A stretch of 64,000 nucleotides of DNA. Source: Mycolicibacterium doricum (GTDB lineage Bacteria; Actinomycetota; Actinomycetes; Mycobacteriales; Mycobacteriaceae). A program made the position numbers and the translations under genes. The first letter of the stretch is position 1, and every line of letters begins with the position of its first letter. Below are positions 9,838 through 18,514 of the stretch, piece after piece. The stretch spans positions 3,596,001 through 3,660,000 of the forward strand of contig NZ_AP022605.1 in NCBI RefSeq assembly GCF_010728155.1. The letters run 5' to 3'. Below the pieces are notes generated by a model. It saw only the letters and a program-made list of their open reading frames with translations, ran no database searches and was not told the origin of the DNA.

Positions 9838-10986
9838 TCACGCTGAGCTGGGCACGATGATCGGCTTGATGCAGTTGTCGAGTTTGGCGGAGAAGATGTG
9901 ATACGCCTCGGCGATGTGCTCGAGCGGAATCCGATGCGTCACGATCTCACTGGGCTTGAGGTAGCCGTTCTCGATGTGCGAGAACAATCGCGGCCACTGC
10001 CGTTTGGCCGGGCACTGGTTCATCCGCAACGTCAGGCCTTTGTTCATCGCGTCGCCGAACTTCACCGCGCTGAAGATCGGCCCGTACGCACCCATCACCG
10101 AGATGGTCCCGCCCTTGCGCGCCGAGTCGATCGCCCAGTTCAGCGCAATGGGCGACCCGCCCTGCATCTTGAACTTCGCGGCCGCCACGTGCTGCAGGAA
10201 GTTGCCGTCGGCTTCGGCGCCGACCGCGTCGATCACGACGTCGGCACCGAGATGGCCGGTGGCCTTCTTCATCTGGACGACGATGTCGTCGTACTCGGCG
10301 AAGTTGTACGTCTCGGCGTGGGCCATGGCACGGGCCTTCTCCAACCGGTACTCGAGGTGGTCGATGACGATCACCCTCCCTGCGCCCATCAGCCACGCCG
10401 ACTGGGCGGCGAACAGGCCGACCGGGCCCGCGCCGAACACCACCACGACGTCGCCCTCGACGATGTCACCGAGTTGCGCGCCGAAGTACCCGGTCGCCAG
10501 CGCGTCGGTGCACATCAGCGCGTCCTCGTCAGAAATGGTGTCCGGGATCAGGGCGGGTCCCACATCGGCGAACGGCACCCGGACGAACTCCGCCTGGCCG
10601 CCGTCGTACCCGCCGCAGGTGTGGGAGTAGCCGTAGATGCCGCCGACTGCCGTGGCGTTCGGATTGACGTTGTGGCAGTTGGAGTACAGGCCGCGGGCAC
10701 AGAAGTAGCACGAGCCGCAGTAGATGTTGAACGGCACCATCACCCGGTCGCCGGGTCGGAGGTTCTGCACCGACGGGCCGACTTCGTGCACCACACCGAT
10801 GAACTCGTGTCCAAACGTCATCCCGACCCGGGTGTCGGGCATCATCCCGTGATACAGGTGAAGATCGGAGCCGCAGATCGCGGCCAGCTCCACCCGGACG
10901 ACGGCATCGTTGGGATGCTCGATCCGCGGGATGTCCTTCTCTTCGACCCGGATCTTGTAGGGACCCCGGTAGACCATGGCACGCAT
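9838..10986 (-). CDS. Zinc-dependent alcohol dehydrogenase (MDR; formaldehyde dehydrogenase-like)
   Basis: A 382-residue medium-chain dehydrogenase/reductase. The catalytic zinc site is indicated by CGSDLHLYHG near residue 37 and GHEFIGVV near residue 60. The structural zinc loop is CGSCYFCARGLYSNC. The NAD(P)-binding Rossmann motif is VVVFGAGPVGLFAAQ near residue 180. The overall pattern is that of glutathione-independent formaldehyde dehydrogenase-like enzymes with long C-terminal loops, so an aldehyde or alcohol substrate with NAD is expected. ATG 10984-10986 (MRAMVYRGPYKI) was chosen over an upstream in-frame start because it is the standard N-terminus. A broken relative of the same family lies at 61661. 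Confidence 0.9.
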   Translation of the reverse strand: MRAMVYRGPYKIRVEEKDIPRIEHPNDAVVRVELAAICGSDLHLYHGMMPDTRVGMTFGHEFIGVVHEVGPSVQNLRPGDRVMVPFNIYCGSCYFCARGLYSNCHNVNPNATAVGGIYGYSHTCGGYDGGQAEFVRVPFADVGPALIPDTISDEDALMCTDALATGYFGAQLGDIVEGDVVVVFGAGPVGLFAAQSAWLMGAGRVIVIDHLEYRLEKARAMAHAETYNFAEYDDIVVQMKKATGHLGADVVIDAVGAEADGNFLQHVAAAKFKMQGGSPIALNWAIDSARKGGTISVMGAYGPIFSAVKFGDAMNKGLTLRMNQCPAKRQWPRLFSHIENGYLKPSEIVTHRIPLEHIAEAYHIFSAKLDNCIKPIIVPSSA

Positions 10987-11135
10987 GACCCAACCCATAC
11001 CCGGCCCGGATGCGGCGAAACGGCCGGGGCGCCTACCGCGTGACGACGGTCTGCCGCAGTTCCGGGGCTTCGCCCGATTCGGTGTCGTAGACCCGGACGA
11101 TGGCCTCGTCGCCGGATTGCAGGAACGTCGACTGC

Positions 11136-11170
11136 CCCAGTTCGGTGTAGCGTCCCAGTTCGGTGTAGCG
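11136..11170. repeat. 18-bp in-frame tandem duplication inside the pseudogene
   Basis: CCCAGTTCGGTGTAGCG occurs at 11136-11152 and again at 11154-11170, an 18-bp period. On the minus strand this duplicates RYTELG without changing frame. Confidence 0.85.
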
Positions 11171-11360
11171 CGTCGCGCCGATCCCGGTCAGTAGGAATAG
11201 CCGAGTAGCGGGCTGTCGAGGCCGTAGGCGTGTTCGTGTCCGTCACGGTCCCGCAGGAAGCACACCAGCCGCAGCGTGGCGGTCGGCCCCTCCGCGGTGA
11301 GGCCGCCGATGTCGAAGAACCGCGGCGCCACGCCCTTCGAGCGACATACCTCCGTTCTTC

Positions 11361-11400
11361 TTGTGGCTGATCTTGGCGGCTTGTGGCTGATCTTGGCGGC
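11361..11400. repeat. 20-bp exact tandem duplication that breaks the reading frame
   Basis: TTGTGGCTGATCTTGGCGGC is present twice in tandem (11361-11380 and 11381-11400). Twenty is not a multiple of three. Removing one copy restores GAAKISHKKNGG on the minus strand, joining the flanking coding segments. Confidence 0.9.
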
Positions 11401-11683
11401 GCCGGGTCTGCGGACCGAGCAGTCATTGAACGCGCCAAGCGCGAACGGGTCGAGCCGCACGACGGTGTCGCCGTCCCACACCACCCGGCACGCGAGCCCG
11501 ACCTCGGGTTCGATCTGCAGATCAGGGGCTGGTCACTGTTGGGCAGCACGATCCGGTCGTGCGACAGCGCCGAACTCGCCCAACTGGCCGGCGACGCCCG
11601 GCGCGTACCACGGGAAGATCCCCTTGGGTGCTTGATCCCCCGCTACCGCTCCGGCGAGCGCAGCTCGTCGAGTCGCAGATCGA

Positions 11684-12937
11684 TCACGATTCGAGCACCT
11701 CGGTCCCGACGAACGGCACCAGGGCCGCCGGTACCCGCACGCTACCGTCGGGCTGCTGGTGGTTCTCCAGGATCGCCACCAGCCACCTCGTGGTGGCCAG
11801 CGTGCCGTTGAGGGTGGCGGCGATCTGCGGTTTGCCGTTCTCGTCGCGGTAGCGGGTGGACAGCCGCCTGGCCTGGAAGGTCGTGCAGTTCGACGTCGAG
11901 GTCAGCTCGCGGTAGGTCTGCTGCGTGGGCACCCACGCCTCACAGTCGAATTTGCGGGCGGCTGAAGACCCGAGATCGCCCGCGGCGACGTCGATCACTC
12001 GGTACGGCACCTCGATGTGGGCGAGCATCTCGCGTTGCCAGCCCAGTAGGCGTTGGTGTTCGGCCTCGGCGTCTTCGGGTTTGCAGTAGATGAAGCCCTC
12101 GACCTTGTCGAACTGGTGCACACGGATGATTCCGCGGGTGTCCTTTCCATAGCTCCCTGCCTCCCTGCGGAAGCAGGACGACCACCCGGCGTAGCGGCGC
12201 GGCCCCGCGGACAGGTCGATGATCTCGTCGGCGTGGTAGCCGGCCAGCGGGACCTCCGAGGTGCCGACGAGGTACATGTCGTCGGACTCCAGTCGGTAGA
12301 CCTCGTCGGCGTGGGCGCCGAGGAAGCCGGTGCCCGCCATCACCTCGGGGCGCACCAGCACCGGCGGGATGACCAGCGTGAACCCGTTGTCGGTGGCCAA
12401 CCGCACCGCCAGTTGCATGAGGCCCAGTTGCAGCATCGCGCCCAATCCGGTGAGGAAGTAGAAACGCGAGCCGGCCACCTTGGCGCCCCGCTCCATGTCG
12501 ATCAGCCCGAGCGCCTCGCCGAGTTCGAGGTGGTCCTTCGGATCGTCGACCCGGGGCGGCTCTCCGACGACGTCGAGGACGGTGAAGCAGTCCTCGCCGC
12601 CCGCGGGCACCCCTTCGATGACGACATTGGAGATCGCCATGTGGGCGGCGGTGAACCTGCGGTCGGCGTCGGCTTGCGCGGCTTCGGCGGCCTTCACCTG
12701 CTCGGCCAGGTCCTTCGCCTCAGCCAGCAATGCGGGCCGCTCCTCCGCAGAGGCCTTGCCGACTCCCTTGCTGGCCGCCTTCTGTCGGGCGCGCAGGTTG
12801 TCGGCGGCCGACACCGCGGCGCGCCGGGCCGCGTCGGCGTCGAGGAGGACGTCGACGAGCGCGGGGTCCTCGCCGCGCGCCCGTTGTGAGGCGCGCACGG
12901 CGTCGGGGTTTTCGCGCAGGAGTTTGAGGTCGATCAC
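11684..12937 (-). CDS. serS: Seryl-tRNA synthetase
   Basis: Charges tRNA-Ser (and tRNA-Sec where present) with serine in the cytoplasm. The 417-residue product has the normal length (419 in M. tuberculosis). The N-terminal coiled-coil arm (residues about 25-110) starts from [17 protein letters not shown], and the class II catalytic core follows with the [10 protein letters not shown] region, [12 protein letters not shown] (motif 2) and [16 protein letters not shown] (motif 3). GTG 12937 was chosen because it gives the conserved [11 protein letters not shown]-terminus; the frame is open much further upstream. It is divergent from the septum-formation-like gene at 13077. Confidence 0.95.
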   Translation of the reverse strand: MIDLKLLRENPDAVRASQRARGEDPALVDVLLDADAARRAAVSAADNLRARQKAASKGVGKASAEERPALLAEAKDLAEQVKAAEAAQADADRRFTAAHMAISNVVIEGVPAGGEDCFTVLDVVGEPPRVDDPKDHLELGEALGLIDMERGAKVAGSRFYFLTGLGAMLQLGLMQLAVRLATDNGFTLVIPPVLVRPEVMAGTGFLGAHADEVYRLESDDMYLVGTSEVPLAGYHADEIIDLSAGPRRYAGWSSCFRREAGSYGKDTRGIIRVHQFDKVEGFIYCKPEDAEAEHQRLLGWQREMLAHIEVPYRVIDVAAGDLGSSAARKFDCEAWVPTQQTYRELTSTSNCTTFQARRLSTRYRDENGKPQIAATLNGTLATTRWLVAILENHQQPDGSVRVPAALVPFVGTEVLES

Positions 12938-13076
12938 GGCCGCCACCCTACTTTTGCCCGGCCGTTCCGAACTTCTCGAGGTAGCCGCTGTGGCCGAGGA
13001 TCGCGGCGCCAGGCCGGCGCAACCGCACAACTTCACGACTGCATTAGTTGTCACAGCACCTGGCGCGCCTGTCACA

Positions 13077-14531
13077 ATGGACCGGATGTTGGAGGCACCA
13101 GAACGCGACCGGCCCGGCGACGACGCCCACGACGGCGCCCACGACGAGGCCCACGACGAGGCGCCGTGGTGGCACAGCCTGCACGCCGCGTCCACCCGGC
13201 GCGCCCTGCTGCTGACGGCGCTCGGCGGGCTGCTGATCGCCGGGCTCGTCACGGCCGTACCGGGCAGTGAGGGCACCAACGGCCCCGGCCTCAGCGCCAG
13301 TGCCATCACCCTGGGCCCCCGCGGCAACGACACCTTCAATCACGCTGAGAGCGGTGACTGCCTGAACTGGCCCGAGCGCAACCCCGACGGGGCGCAGATC
13401 GTCGAATGCAAGGAGGAGCACCGCTTCGAGGTCGCCGAATCGGTCGACATGCGTACCTTCCCGGGCAGCGAGTACGGCGCCGACGCCGAACCGCCGTCCC
13501 CGGCCCGCATCCAGCAGATCAGCCAGGAGCAGTGCCAGGCAGCGGTGCGCCGTTACCTCGGCCCGCGCTTCGATCCGAACAGCCGCTTCACCATCAGCAT
13601 GTTGTGGTCCGGAGACAAGGCGTGGCGCCAGGCCGGCGAACGTCGCATGCTGTGCGGTCTGCAACTGCCGGGCGCGAACAACCAGCAGCTGCCCTTCACC
13701 GGTAAGGTCGCCGAGATCGACCAGTCGAAGGTCTGGCCGGCGGGCACCTGCCTGGGCATCGACCCGGCCACCAACCAGCCCACCGACATTCCGGTCGACT
13801 GTGCCGCCCCGCATGCCATGGAGGTCACCGGCGCGGTCAACCTCAAGGAGAAGTTCCCGGGCGCGCTGCCGCCGGAGCCCGAGCAGGACGCGTTCATCAA
13901 GGATGCCTGCACGGGGATGACCGATGCCTATCTGGCGCCGATCGAGCTCCGCAACACCACGCTCACCTTGATCTACAGCACGGTCTCGCTGCCCAGCTGG
14001 GCCGCGGGTAGTCACCGGGTGTCCTGCAGCATCGGCGCGACCCTCGGCAACGGAGGCTGGTCGACGCTGCTCAACAGCGCCAAGGGTCCGCTGCAGATCA
14101 ACGGGCAGCCCCCGGTGCCGCCGCCGGACATCCCCGAGGAACGGCTGAGCCTGCCGCCGATCCCGATGCCCGACGCCGTCGACACGTCCTCCCAGCAGAG
14201 CGAGCCGGACTACAGCGAGTCCGAGCAGACGGAGACCAGCCAGACTCAGCACGGTCCGCAGACGACGTCGGCGCCGACCAGCGAGACACCGCCGCCGACC
14301 GATGCGGTTCCACCCCTTCCACCCCCGCCGCCTCCGGGCGCCCCTGCCACTCCGCCCCCGCCGCCACCGGGCGTGCCCGCACCGCCACCGCTGGGCCCGG
14401 AAGCGCTGCCACCGCCACCCGCGCCGGCTCCGCCCTTTCCCGCGCCGGCTCCGCCTCCTCCCGCGCCGGGACCGGCCCCGGCGGTCGAGCCGGTCCAACC
14501 GGTTCCGCCACCTCCGCCCCCGGGACCGTAA
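13077..14531 (+). CDS. Septum-formation family membrane-anchored protein with Pro-rich tail
   Basis: A 484-residue protein, the counterpart of Rv3835. It has a short cytoplasmic N-terminus with the acidic repeat [15 protein letters not shown], then one transmembrane segment ([19 protein letters not shown], about residues 43-61). The extracytoplasmic domain contains paired cysteines ([37 protein letters not shown]), typical of the actinobacterial septum formation (DUF4190/Septum_form) fold. The last 100 residues are a Pro-rich tail of PPPP blocks. Two ATGs (13077, 13086) are both possible. It probably acts in the cell wall, but its molecular role is unknown. The next gene starts 4 bp after its stop. 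Confidence 0.85.
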   Translation: MDRMLEAPERDRPGDDAHDGAHDEAHDEAPWWHSLHAASTRRALLLTALGGLLIAGLVTAVPGSEGTNGPGLSASAITLGPRGNDTFNHAESGDCLNWPERNPDGAQIVECKEEHRFEVAESVDMRTFPGSEYGADAEPPSPARIQQISQEQCQAAVRRYLGPRFDPNSRFTISMLWSGDKAWRQAGERRMLCGLQLPGANNQQLPFTGKVAEIDQSKVWPAGTCLGIDPATNQPTDIPVDCAAPHAMEVTGAVNLKEKFPGALPPEPEQDAFIKDACTGMTDAYLAPIELRNTTLTLIYSTVSLPSWAAGSHRVSCSIGATLGNGGWSTLLNSAKGPLQINGQPPVPPPDIPEERLSLPPIPMPDAVDTSSQQSEPDYSESEQTETSQTQHGPQTTSAPTSETPPPTDAVPPLPPPPPPGAPATPPPPPPGVPAPPPLGPEALPPPPAPAPPFPAPAPPPPAPGPAPAVEPVQPVPPPPPPGP

Positions 14532-14535
14532 CCGC

Positions 14536-14886
14536 GTGGCCGTACGGATGAGCGCGCAGCGGTTCGACGAACTGGTCTCCGATGCGCTCGACCTCATCCC
14601 GCCCGAGTTGGCCGCCGCAATCGACAACGTCGTGGTGCTCGTCGAGAACCGCCATCCCGAGGAACCTGAACTGCTCGGGCTCTACGAGGGCATCGCGCTC
14701 ACCGAACGCGATAGCACCTACGCGGGCGCGCTGCCCGACACCATCACGATCTACCGCGACGCTTTGCTCGACATCTGCGACAGCGACGGGGACGTGGTGG
14801 AGGAGGTGGCGATCACGGTGATCCACGAGATCGCACACCATTTCGGCATCGACGACGACCGGTTGCACCAACTCGGCTGGGCCTGA
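14536..14886 (+). CDS. Minimal zincin-like metallopeptidase (Rv3836 type)
   Basis: A 116-residue protein of the small zinc metallopeptidase family (COG3824). The HExxH motif appears as VIHEIAHHFGIDD near residue 95, where the two His and the Glu are the expected zinc ligands and catalytic base and the following His/Asp supply the third ligand. It has no signal peptide, so it acts in the cytoplasm; substrates of this family are unknown. GTG 14536 gives the conserved VAVRMS start 4 bp after the preceding stop; ATG 14548 is the alternative. It is in one transcript with the septum-formation-like gene. Confidence 0.87.
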   Translation: MAVRMSAQRFDELVSDALDLIPPELAAAIDNVVVLVENRHPEEPELLGLYEGIALTERDSTYAGALPDTITIYRDALLDICDSDGDVVEEVAITVIHEIAHHFGIDDDRLHQLGWA

Positions 14887-14932
14887 GCGCGGCACTCACC
14901 ATGTGTCGGCGGGCAGTGCTAGGAAGGAGACC

Positions 14933-15124
14933 ATGAGCATCCAGTGCCGGGAGTGTCGGGCCGGGCTGGAACACTGCCACGGCACTGTCATCCACCACGC
15001 CCGCTACCGAATCGAATGCACCGAGGATGACTGCACCGCCTCTGAGGTGGTGCACACGTTCAGCATCGACTGCGAGGCGGTCGGTTGCCCGTGCGGCGCG
15101 TCGGCCGCCAGGGCCGTGATCTGA
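14933..15124 (+). CDS. Small Cys/His-rich protein, probable zinc-binding
   Basis: A 63-residue protein beginning MSIQCRECRAGLEHCHG. It contains nine cysteines, as CREC, EHCHG, ECTEDDC, DCEAVGC and CPCG, and several His, a layout that suggests one or two structural zinc sites. GGAAGGAG at 14921-14928 sits four bases before the ATG. It lies 46 bp after the metallopeptidase gene and converges with the phosphatase gene. Function unknown; it looks like a conserved mycobacterial protein. Confidence 0.8.
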   Translation: MSIQCRECRAGLEHCHGTVIHHARYRIECTEDDCTASEVVHTFSIDCEAVGCPCGASAARAVI

Positions 15125-15136
15125 ATCCGCCCGTCA

Positions 15137-15823
15137 TCAGCCCATCGGATCGCCGGACTCCAGTGCGTCGCGCACCGGATCGGCGTCGGGTTCAGGGTAG
15201 AACGGCGGCGTCCGGGTCCCCCACTGCACGCAACTCCAGCGTCCATCGGTGACTGGTGTGAGCACCACCGACTCGGTGTTGGCAAGGTGGTGGTCGAGCG
15301 CGAACGTGCCGTCGACGCCGGCCAGGACCGCCGACACCAACCTGATCGCGGCGCCGTGGCTGACCACCACGATGTCGTCCTGCCATGCGTCGTCGTCGAG
15401 GTAGCGCATGCGCAGCTGCGTCAGCACCGGCACGTAGCGGTCGAGCACCTCGTCGCCGGTCTCCCCGCCGGGCATCGGGACGTGGAGGTCGCCGCGCTGC
15501 CAGCGTTCGTAGATCGACTCGAACTCGGTGATGGCCTCGTCGTCGGAGCGGTTCTCGAGCTCGCCGACCTGAACCTCGTGCAGGCCGTCGAACGGCAGTG
15601 GGCCGAGTCTCGCGGCGGCGGCGATCTCGGCGGCGGTCTCGGCCGCGCGGCGGGCCAACGAGTGTGCGAGCAACGCCGGCCGCCGCAGCAGTCCGCTCGC
15701 GAATCTGCGGGCCTGTTCGCGGCCCAGGTCGGTCAACGCCTCCCCGGGCGGACGGGTGTCGAGCCGCCGTTCGACGTTGGCGTGCGATTGTCCGTGTCGG
15801 ACCAGTATCAGCCTGCCGCTCAT
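15137..15823 (-). CDS. Histidine phosphatase (phosphoglycerate mutase-like)
   Basis: A 228-residue cytoplasmic histidine-phosphatase-superfamily protein, the Rv3837c homologue. The phosphorylated His is in LVRHGQSHANVE at residues 7-18, the second active-site Arg follows in the SLARRAAETA region, and the C-terminal catalytic His is in VVSHGAAIRL. Members hydrolyse phosphate from small metabolites; the sequence does not indicate mutase activity. ATG 15821-15823 overlaps the pheA stop in ATGA, so the two are translated together and this enzyme may serve a step next to phenylalanine synthesis. Confidence 0.88.
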   Translation of the reverse strand: MSGRLILVRHGQSHANVERRLDTRPPGEALTDLGREQARRFASGLLRRPALLAHSLARRAAETAAEIAAAARLGPLPFDGLHEVQVGELENRSDDEAITEFESIYERWQRGDLHVPMPGGETGDEVLDRYVPVLTQLRMRYLDDDAWQDDIVVVSHGAAIRLVSAVLAGVDGTFALDHHLANTESVVLTPVTDGRWSCVQWGTRTPPFYPEPDADPVRDALESGDPMG

Positions 15824-16755
15824 CGGCGGCGCTCCAGCGGTGTCGGCACACCTTCGCGCAGTCGTGTCAGCCAGCGTGTCGCCTCGTCGCTGTCCGGCGG
15901 TGGCGTGCCTGCGGCCGTCCCGGTCGGCCAGGAACCCAGATATCTCACATGTGCACAACGACGGTGCAGCGCTTTGAGTGCCTCGGCGACGGCATCGTCT
16001 TCGAGGTGCCCGACACAGTCGAGGAAGAACACGTAGGCGCCGAGTTCGGTGCGGGTGGGTCGCGACTCGATCCGGGTCAGGTCGATGTCGCGGATCGACA
16101 GTTCGGTCATCGCGGCGACCAGCGCGCCGGGGGTGTTCGGCAGACGCAGGGCGACCGCGGTGCGGTCGGCGCCGGTGCGGGCGGGCGGCGGGGCGGGCCG
16201 TCCCACGAGGACGAACCGGGTGCGGGCGTTCGGTTCGTCGACGACACCTGCGGCCACGCTGTGCAGCCCGTAGCGCTCGGCGGCCAGCGCCGTGCTCACC
16301 CCGGCGTCGGCGCGGCCACCGGCGACGTCGGCAGCCGCTGCCGCGTTGGAGTGGGCGGGCACCAGTCGCGCTCCCGGCAGGTGCGCGGACAACCAGCGCC
16401 GCACCTGCGCTGCGGCCACCGGGAATGCAGCGACCGTCGCGACGTCGCCGACGTGGCCTGGGCGCACTACGATGCTGAACGACACGGCGAGGGTGAGTTC
16501 GGCGAAGATCTGCAGCGGCGCGCCCATCGCGAGACTGTCGAGTGTCGGTAGCACCGAACCCTCGATGGAGTTCTCGATCGGCACGCAGGCGTAGTCGGCC
16601 TCCCCGGCCCGCACGGCCTCCAGCCCGGCGGGCGTGCTGTCGGTCGGTACCGGGGTCACCGGACCGTCGCCCGGAACCATCGCGCCGGACGCCATTTGCA
16701 GTAACGCCGACTCGGTGAACGTCCCCTCAGGGCCGAGATAGGCGATGCGCGGCAC
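15820..16755 (-). CDS. pheA: Prephenate dehydratase
   Basis: Converts prephenate to phenylpyruvate, the committed step of phenylalanine synthesis. The 311-residue product begins VPRIAYLGPEGTFTESAL. The periplasmic-binding-protein-like catalytic domain carries the essential NARTRFVLVG motif near residue 180. An ACT domain follows (residues about 200-280) with NTPGALVAAM and TRIESRP, the Phe-binding feedback-inhibition motifs. The start codon is GTG. It is followed by the coupled histidine phosphatase gene and is divergent from the iron-regulated DUF2470 gene. Confidence 0.95.
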   Translation of the reverse strand: MPRIAYLGPEGTFTESALLQMASGAMVPGDGPVTPVPTDSTPAGLEAVRAGEADYACVPIENSIEGSVLPTLDSLAMGAPLQIFAELTLAVSFSIVVRPGHVGDVATVAAFPVAAAQVRRWLSAHLPGARLVPAHSNAAAAADVAGGRADAGVSTALAAERYGLHSVAAGVVDEPNARTRFVLVGRPAPPPARTGADRTAVALRLPNTPGALVAAMTELSIRDIDLTRIESRPTRTELGAYVFFLDCVGHLEDDAVAEALKALHRRCAHVRYLGSWPTGTAAGTPPPDSDEATRWLTRLREGVPTPLERRR

Positions 16756-16820
16756 GTTCCAACACTATCCGCTGACCGCGCTGCCCCCGGGAACGCCTTG
16801 CGTGAGCCGGTCCTCCATAG

Positions 16821-16844
16821 TTTAGTAAGGCTTACCTCACCTAA
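16821..16844 (+). promoter_or_regulatory. IdeR-like iron box upstream of the DUF2470 gene
   Basis: The sequence TTTAGTAAGGCTTACCTCAC followed by CTAA contains a 12-base core TAAGGCTTACCT that matches the centre of the mycobacterial IdeR consensus (TTAGGTTAGGCTAACCTAA) at 10 of 12 positions, and the 3' half-site CACCTAA fits the right arm. It lies 23-46 bp before the ATG at 16867, where a bound repressor would block transcription. In M. tuberculosis the gene in this place (Rv3839) is known to be IdeR-repressed. Confidence 0.7.
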
Positions 16845-16866
16845 CCTTATCCCGGAAGGCAGCGAG

Positions 16867-17688
16867 ATGGTCAAGACTTCTGCGACGACCGCACCGACGA
16901 CGACACCGGCTGGACCTTCCTCGGCGGAGCGAATCCGCAGCACATGCGCCGGCGGCGGCGGCGCGATGCTCGCGGTGGAAGGCGTCGACCCGGTCAGCAC
17001 CCCGGTGCACCACCTCCTCGACGACGGATCGTTCGCGGTCACCATCCCCGTCGATGCCCCCCTCTGGGCGATCGTGGTATCGGCCGGTACCGCGGGCGTG
17101 CAGGCGGTGCTCGAGATGACCGACTATGCGCCGCTGCGGCTGCGGGAACCGGTGCGATCGCTGGTATGGATCCGTGGAGGAGTCCACGCCGTGCCGAACA
17201 CCGACGTCTCCGAACTACTCGACCTGGTCGCCGGTGTCGACCCGAATCCCGCTCTCCTAGAGGTCAATTCGGGCGGCCAGTCGCGATACGCGTTGATGCG
17301 GCTGCAGATCGAGTCGGTGGTGGTCGCCGACGCGACCGGCGCGGAGTCGGTCGGCCTCGACGCGCTGCTGCAGGCCCGGCCCGACCCCTTCTGCGCGATG
17401 GAGTCCTGCTGGTTGCAGCACCTGGAGTCGGCGCATCAGGACGTCGTCCACCGCCTGGCCAGCCGGTTGCCCGCCACCATGCGACGCGGCCGAGTACGCC
17501 CTCTGGGCCTGGACCGATACGGCGTCCGGCTGCGGGTCGAGGCCACCGACGGCGACCACGATGTGCGCCTGCCGTTCCCCAATCCCGTCGACGACGTGAC
17601 CGGATTGAGCCAGGCCATCCGCGTACTCATGGGATGCCCGTTCCTCAACGGGCTGCAGGCCCGACGCGTCGAACGCCCCGGCGGCTAG
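16867..17688 (+). CDS. DUF2470 domain protein, probably iron-regulated (Rv3839-like)
   Basis: A 273-residue cytoplasmic protein. The DUF2470 fold, shared with HugZ-type haem-utilisation proteins, is recognised in the N-terminal half (ERIRSTCAGGGGAMLAVEGV and the DDGSFAVTIPVDAPLWAIV stretch) and again near the C-terminus (YGVRLRVEATDGDHDVRLPF). No flavin or haem ligand can be assigned. ATG 16867 follows GGAAGG (16854-16859). The iron box just upstream and the known behaviour of the M. tuberculosis counterpart suggest derepression under iron limitation, in keeping with a role in iron or haem handling. That role is inference. Confidence 0.82.
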   Translation: MVKTSATTAPTTTPAGPSSAERIRSTCAGGGGAMLAVEGVDPVSTPVHHLLDDGSFAVTIPVDAPLWAIVVSAGTAGVQAVLEMTDYAPLRLREPVRSLVWIRGGVHAVPNTDVSELLDLVAGVDPNPALLEVNSGGQSRYALMRLQIESVVVADATGAESVGLDALLQARPDPFCAMESCWLQHLESAHQDVVHRLASRLPATMRRGRVRPLGLDRYGVRLRVEATDGDHDVRLPFPNPVDDVTGLSQAIRVLMGCPFLNGLQARRVERPGG

Positions 17689-17704
17689 CGCTAGCCTATG
17701 GACG

Positions 17705-18484
17705 GTGAGCCGGCCGCCCGACGAGTTGCCTGACCTGTTGGACCACGGCCAACGCCTGGCGATCCGCATCGAGATCGTGATCGTCCTCGCCGTCACGTTC
17801 GGCCTCAGCGCGTACACCGCGCTGCTGCGCCTGCTCGAGGCTGTTCTGCTCGGCCTGTCCGGCCAGGTCGTCGCGCTCAATCCACGCCGGTCCACCTTCG
17901 ACCTCCTCGACCTCGGGCTGAACCTCGCCGGCGTCTTCCAACTCCTGGGCTGGGGGGCCCTAGGGCTCTACCTGTTGTGGCGCAGTGGGTTCCGATTGGC
18001 CGACATCGGGCTGGCACGCCCGCGGGTGCGCCCCGACCTGCTCGGGGGGCTGGCACTCGCCGCACTCATCGGACTGCCGGGGCTGGCCTTGTACCAGCTC
18101 AGCCGGGTGCTGGGGATCAACGCCTCGGTCGAACCCGCCGAAATCTACGACACCTGGTGGCGCATCCCGGTGCTACTGGCCATCTCGTTCGCCAATGGCT
18201 GGGCCGAGGAGATCGTCGTCGTGGGGTTCCTGTTGACCCGGTTGCGTCAGTTGCGGGTGAACCCGGTCGTCGCGATCGTGGCGGCAAGCCTGCTGCGTGG
18301 GCTGTACCACCTGTACCAGGGCTTCGGCGCCGGCCTCGGCAACGTGGCGATGGGGCTGGTGTTCGGATACGCCTGGCACCGCACCGGACGACTCTGGCCG
18401 CTGATCGTCGCGCATGCGCTGATCGACGCTGTGGCGTTCGTCGGATACGCGCTGCTGGCCGACCACCTGGGCTGGCTGCAGTGA
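17705..18484 (+). CDS. CPBP (CAAX/ABI) family intramembrane metalloprotease
   Basis: A 259-residue integral membrane protein with about seven hydrophobic segments. The CPBP signature is present: an EE pair in NGWAEEIVVVGFLLTRL, then LRGLYHLYQG (Arg and His), then the final HALIDAVAF motif, which together form the metal site in this family. Substrates are unknown in mycobacteria; relatives process prenylated or signal peptides or give bacteriocin immunity. The GTG at 17705 starts a compact cytoplasmic N-terminus. It lies 16 bp after the DUF2470 gene and 30 bp before the LCP gene, so the three may share a transcript. Confidence 0.87.
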   Translation: MSRPPDELPDLLDHGQRLAIRIEIVIVLAVTFGLSAYTALLRLLEAVLLGLSGQVVALNPRRSTFDLLDLGLNLAGVFQLLGWGALGLYLLWRSGFRLADIGLARPRVRPDLLGGLALAALIGLPGLALYQLSRVLGINASVEPAEIYDTWWRIPVLLAISFANGWAEEIVVVGFLLTRLRQLRVNPVVAIVAASLLRGLYHLYQGFGAGLGNVAMGLVFGYAWHRTGRLWPLIVAHALIDAVAFVGYALLADHLGWLQ

Positions 18485-18514
18485 TCCGGCCGATGCACAC
18501 GTACATTTTTCGCT

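Larger units (their letters stand above)
11033..11694 (-). pseudogene. Decayed DUF5718-like gene with several frameshifts
   Basis: No single frame covers this 660-bp stretch, but protein-like segments follow one another in order on the minus strand through different frames: GIFPWYAPGVAGQLGEFGAV, then HDRIVLPNSDQPL, then LQIEPEVGLACRVVWDGD... up to GAAKISHK, then GVAPRFFDIGGLT...DSPLLGYSY, then GIGATRYTELGRYTELGQS...QTVVTR and a stop at 11033. A 20-bp exact tandem duplication at 11361-11400 causes one of the shifts. The pattern resembles DUF5718 family proteins as I remember them. The 5' end lies against the serS stop and seems truncated. Multiple shifts make simple sequencing error unlikely. 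Confidence 0.72.
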
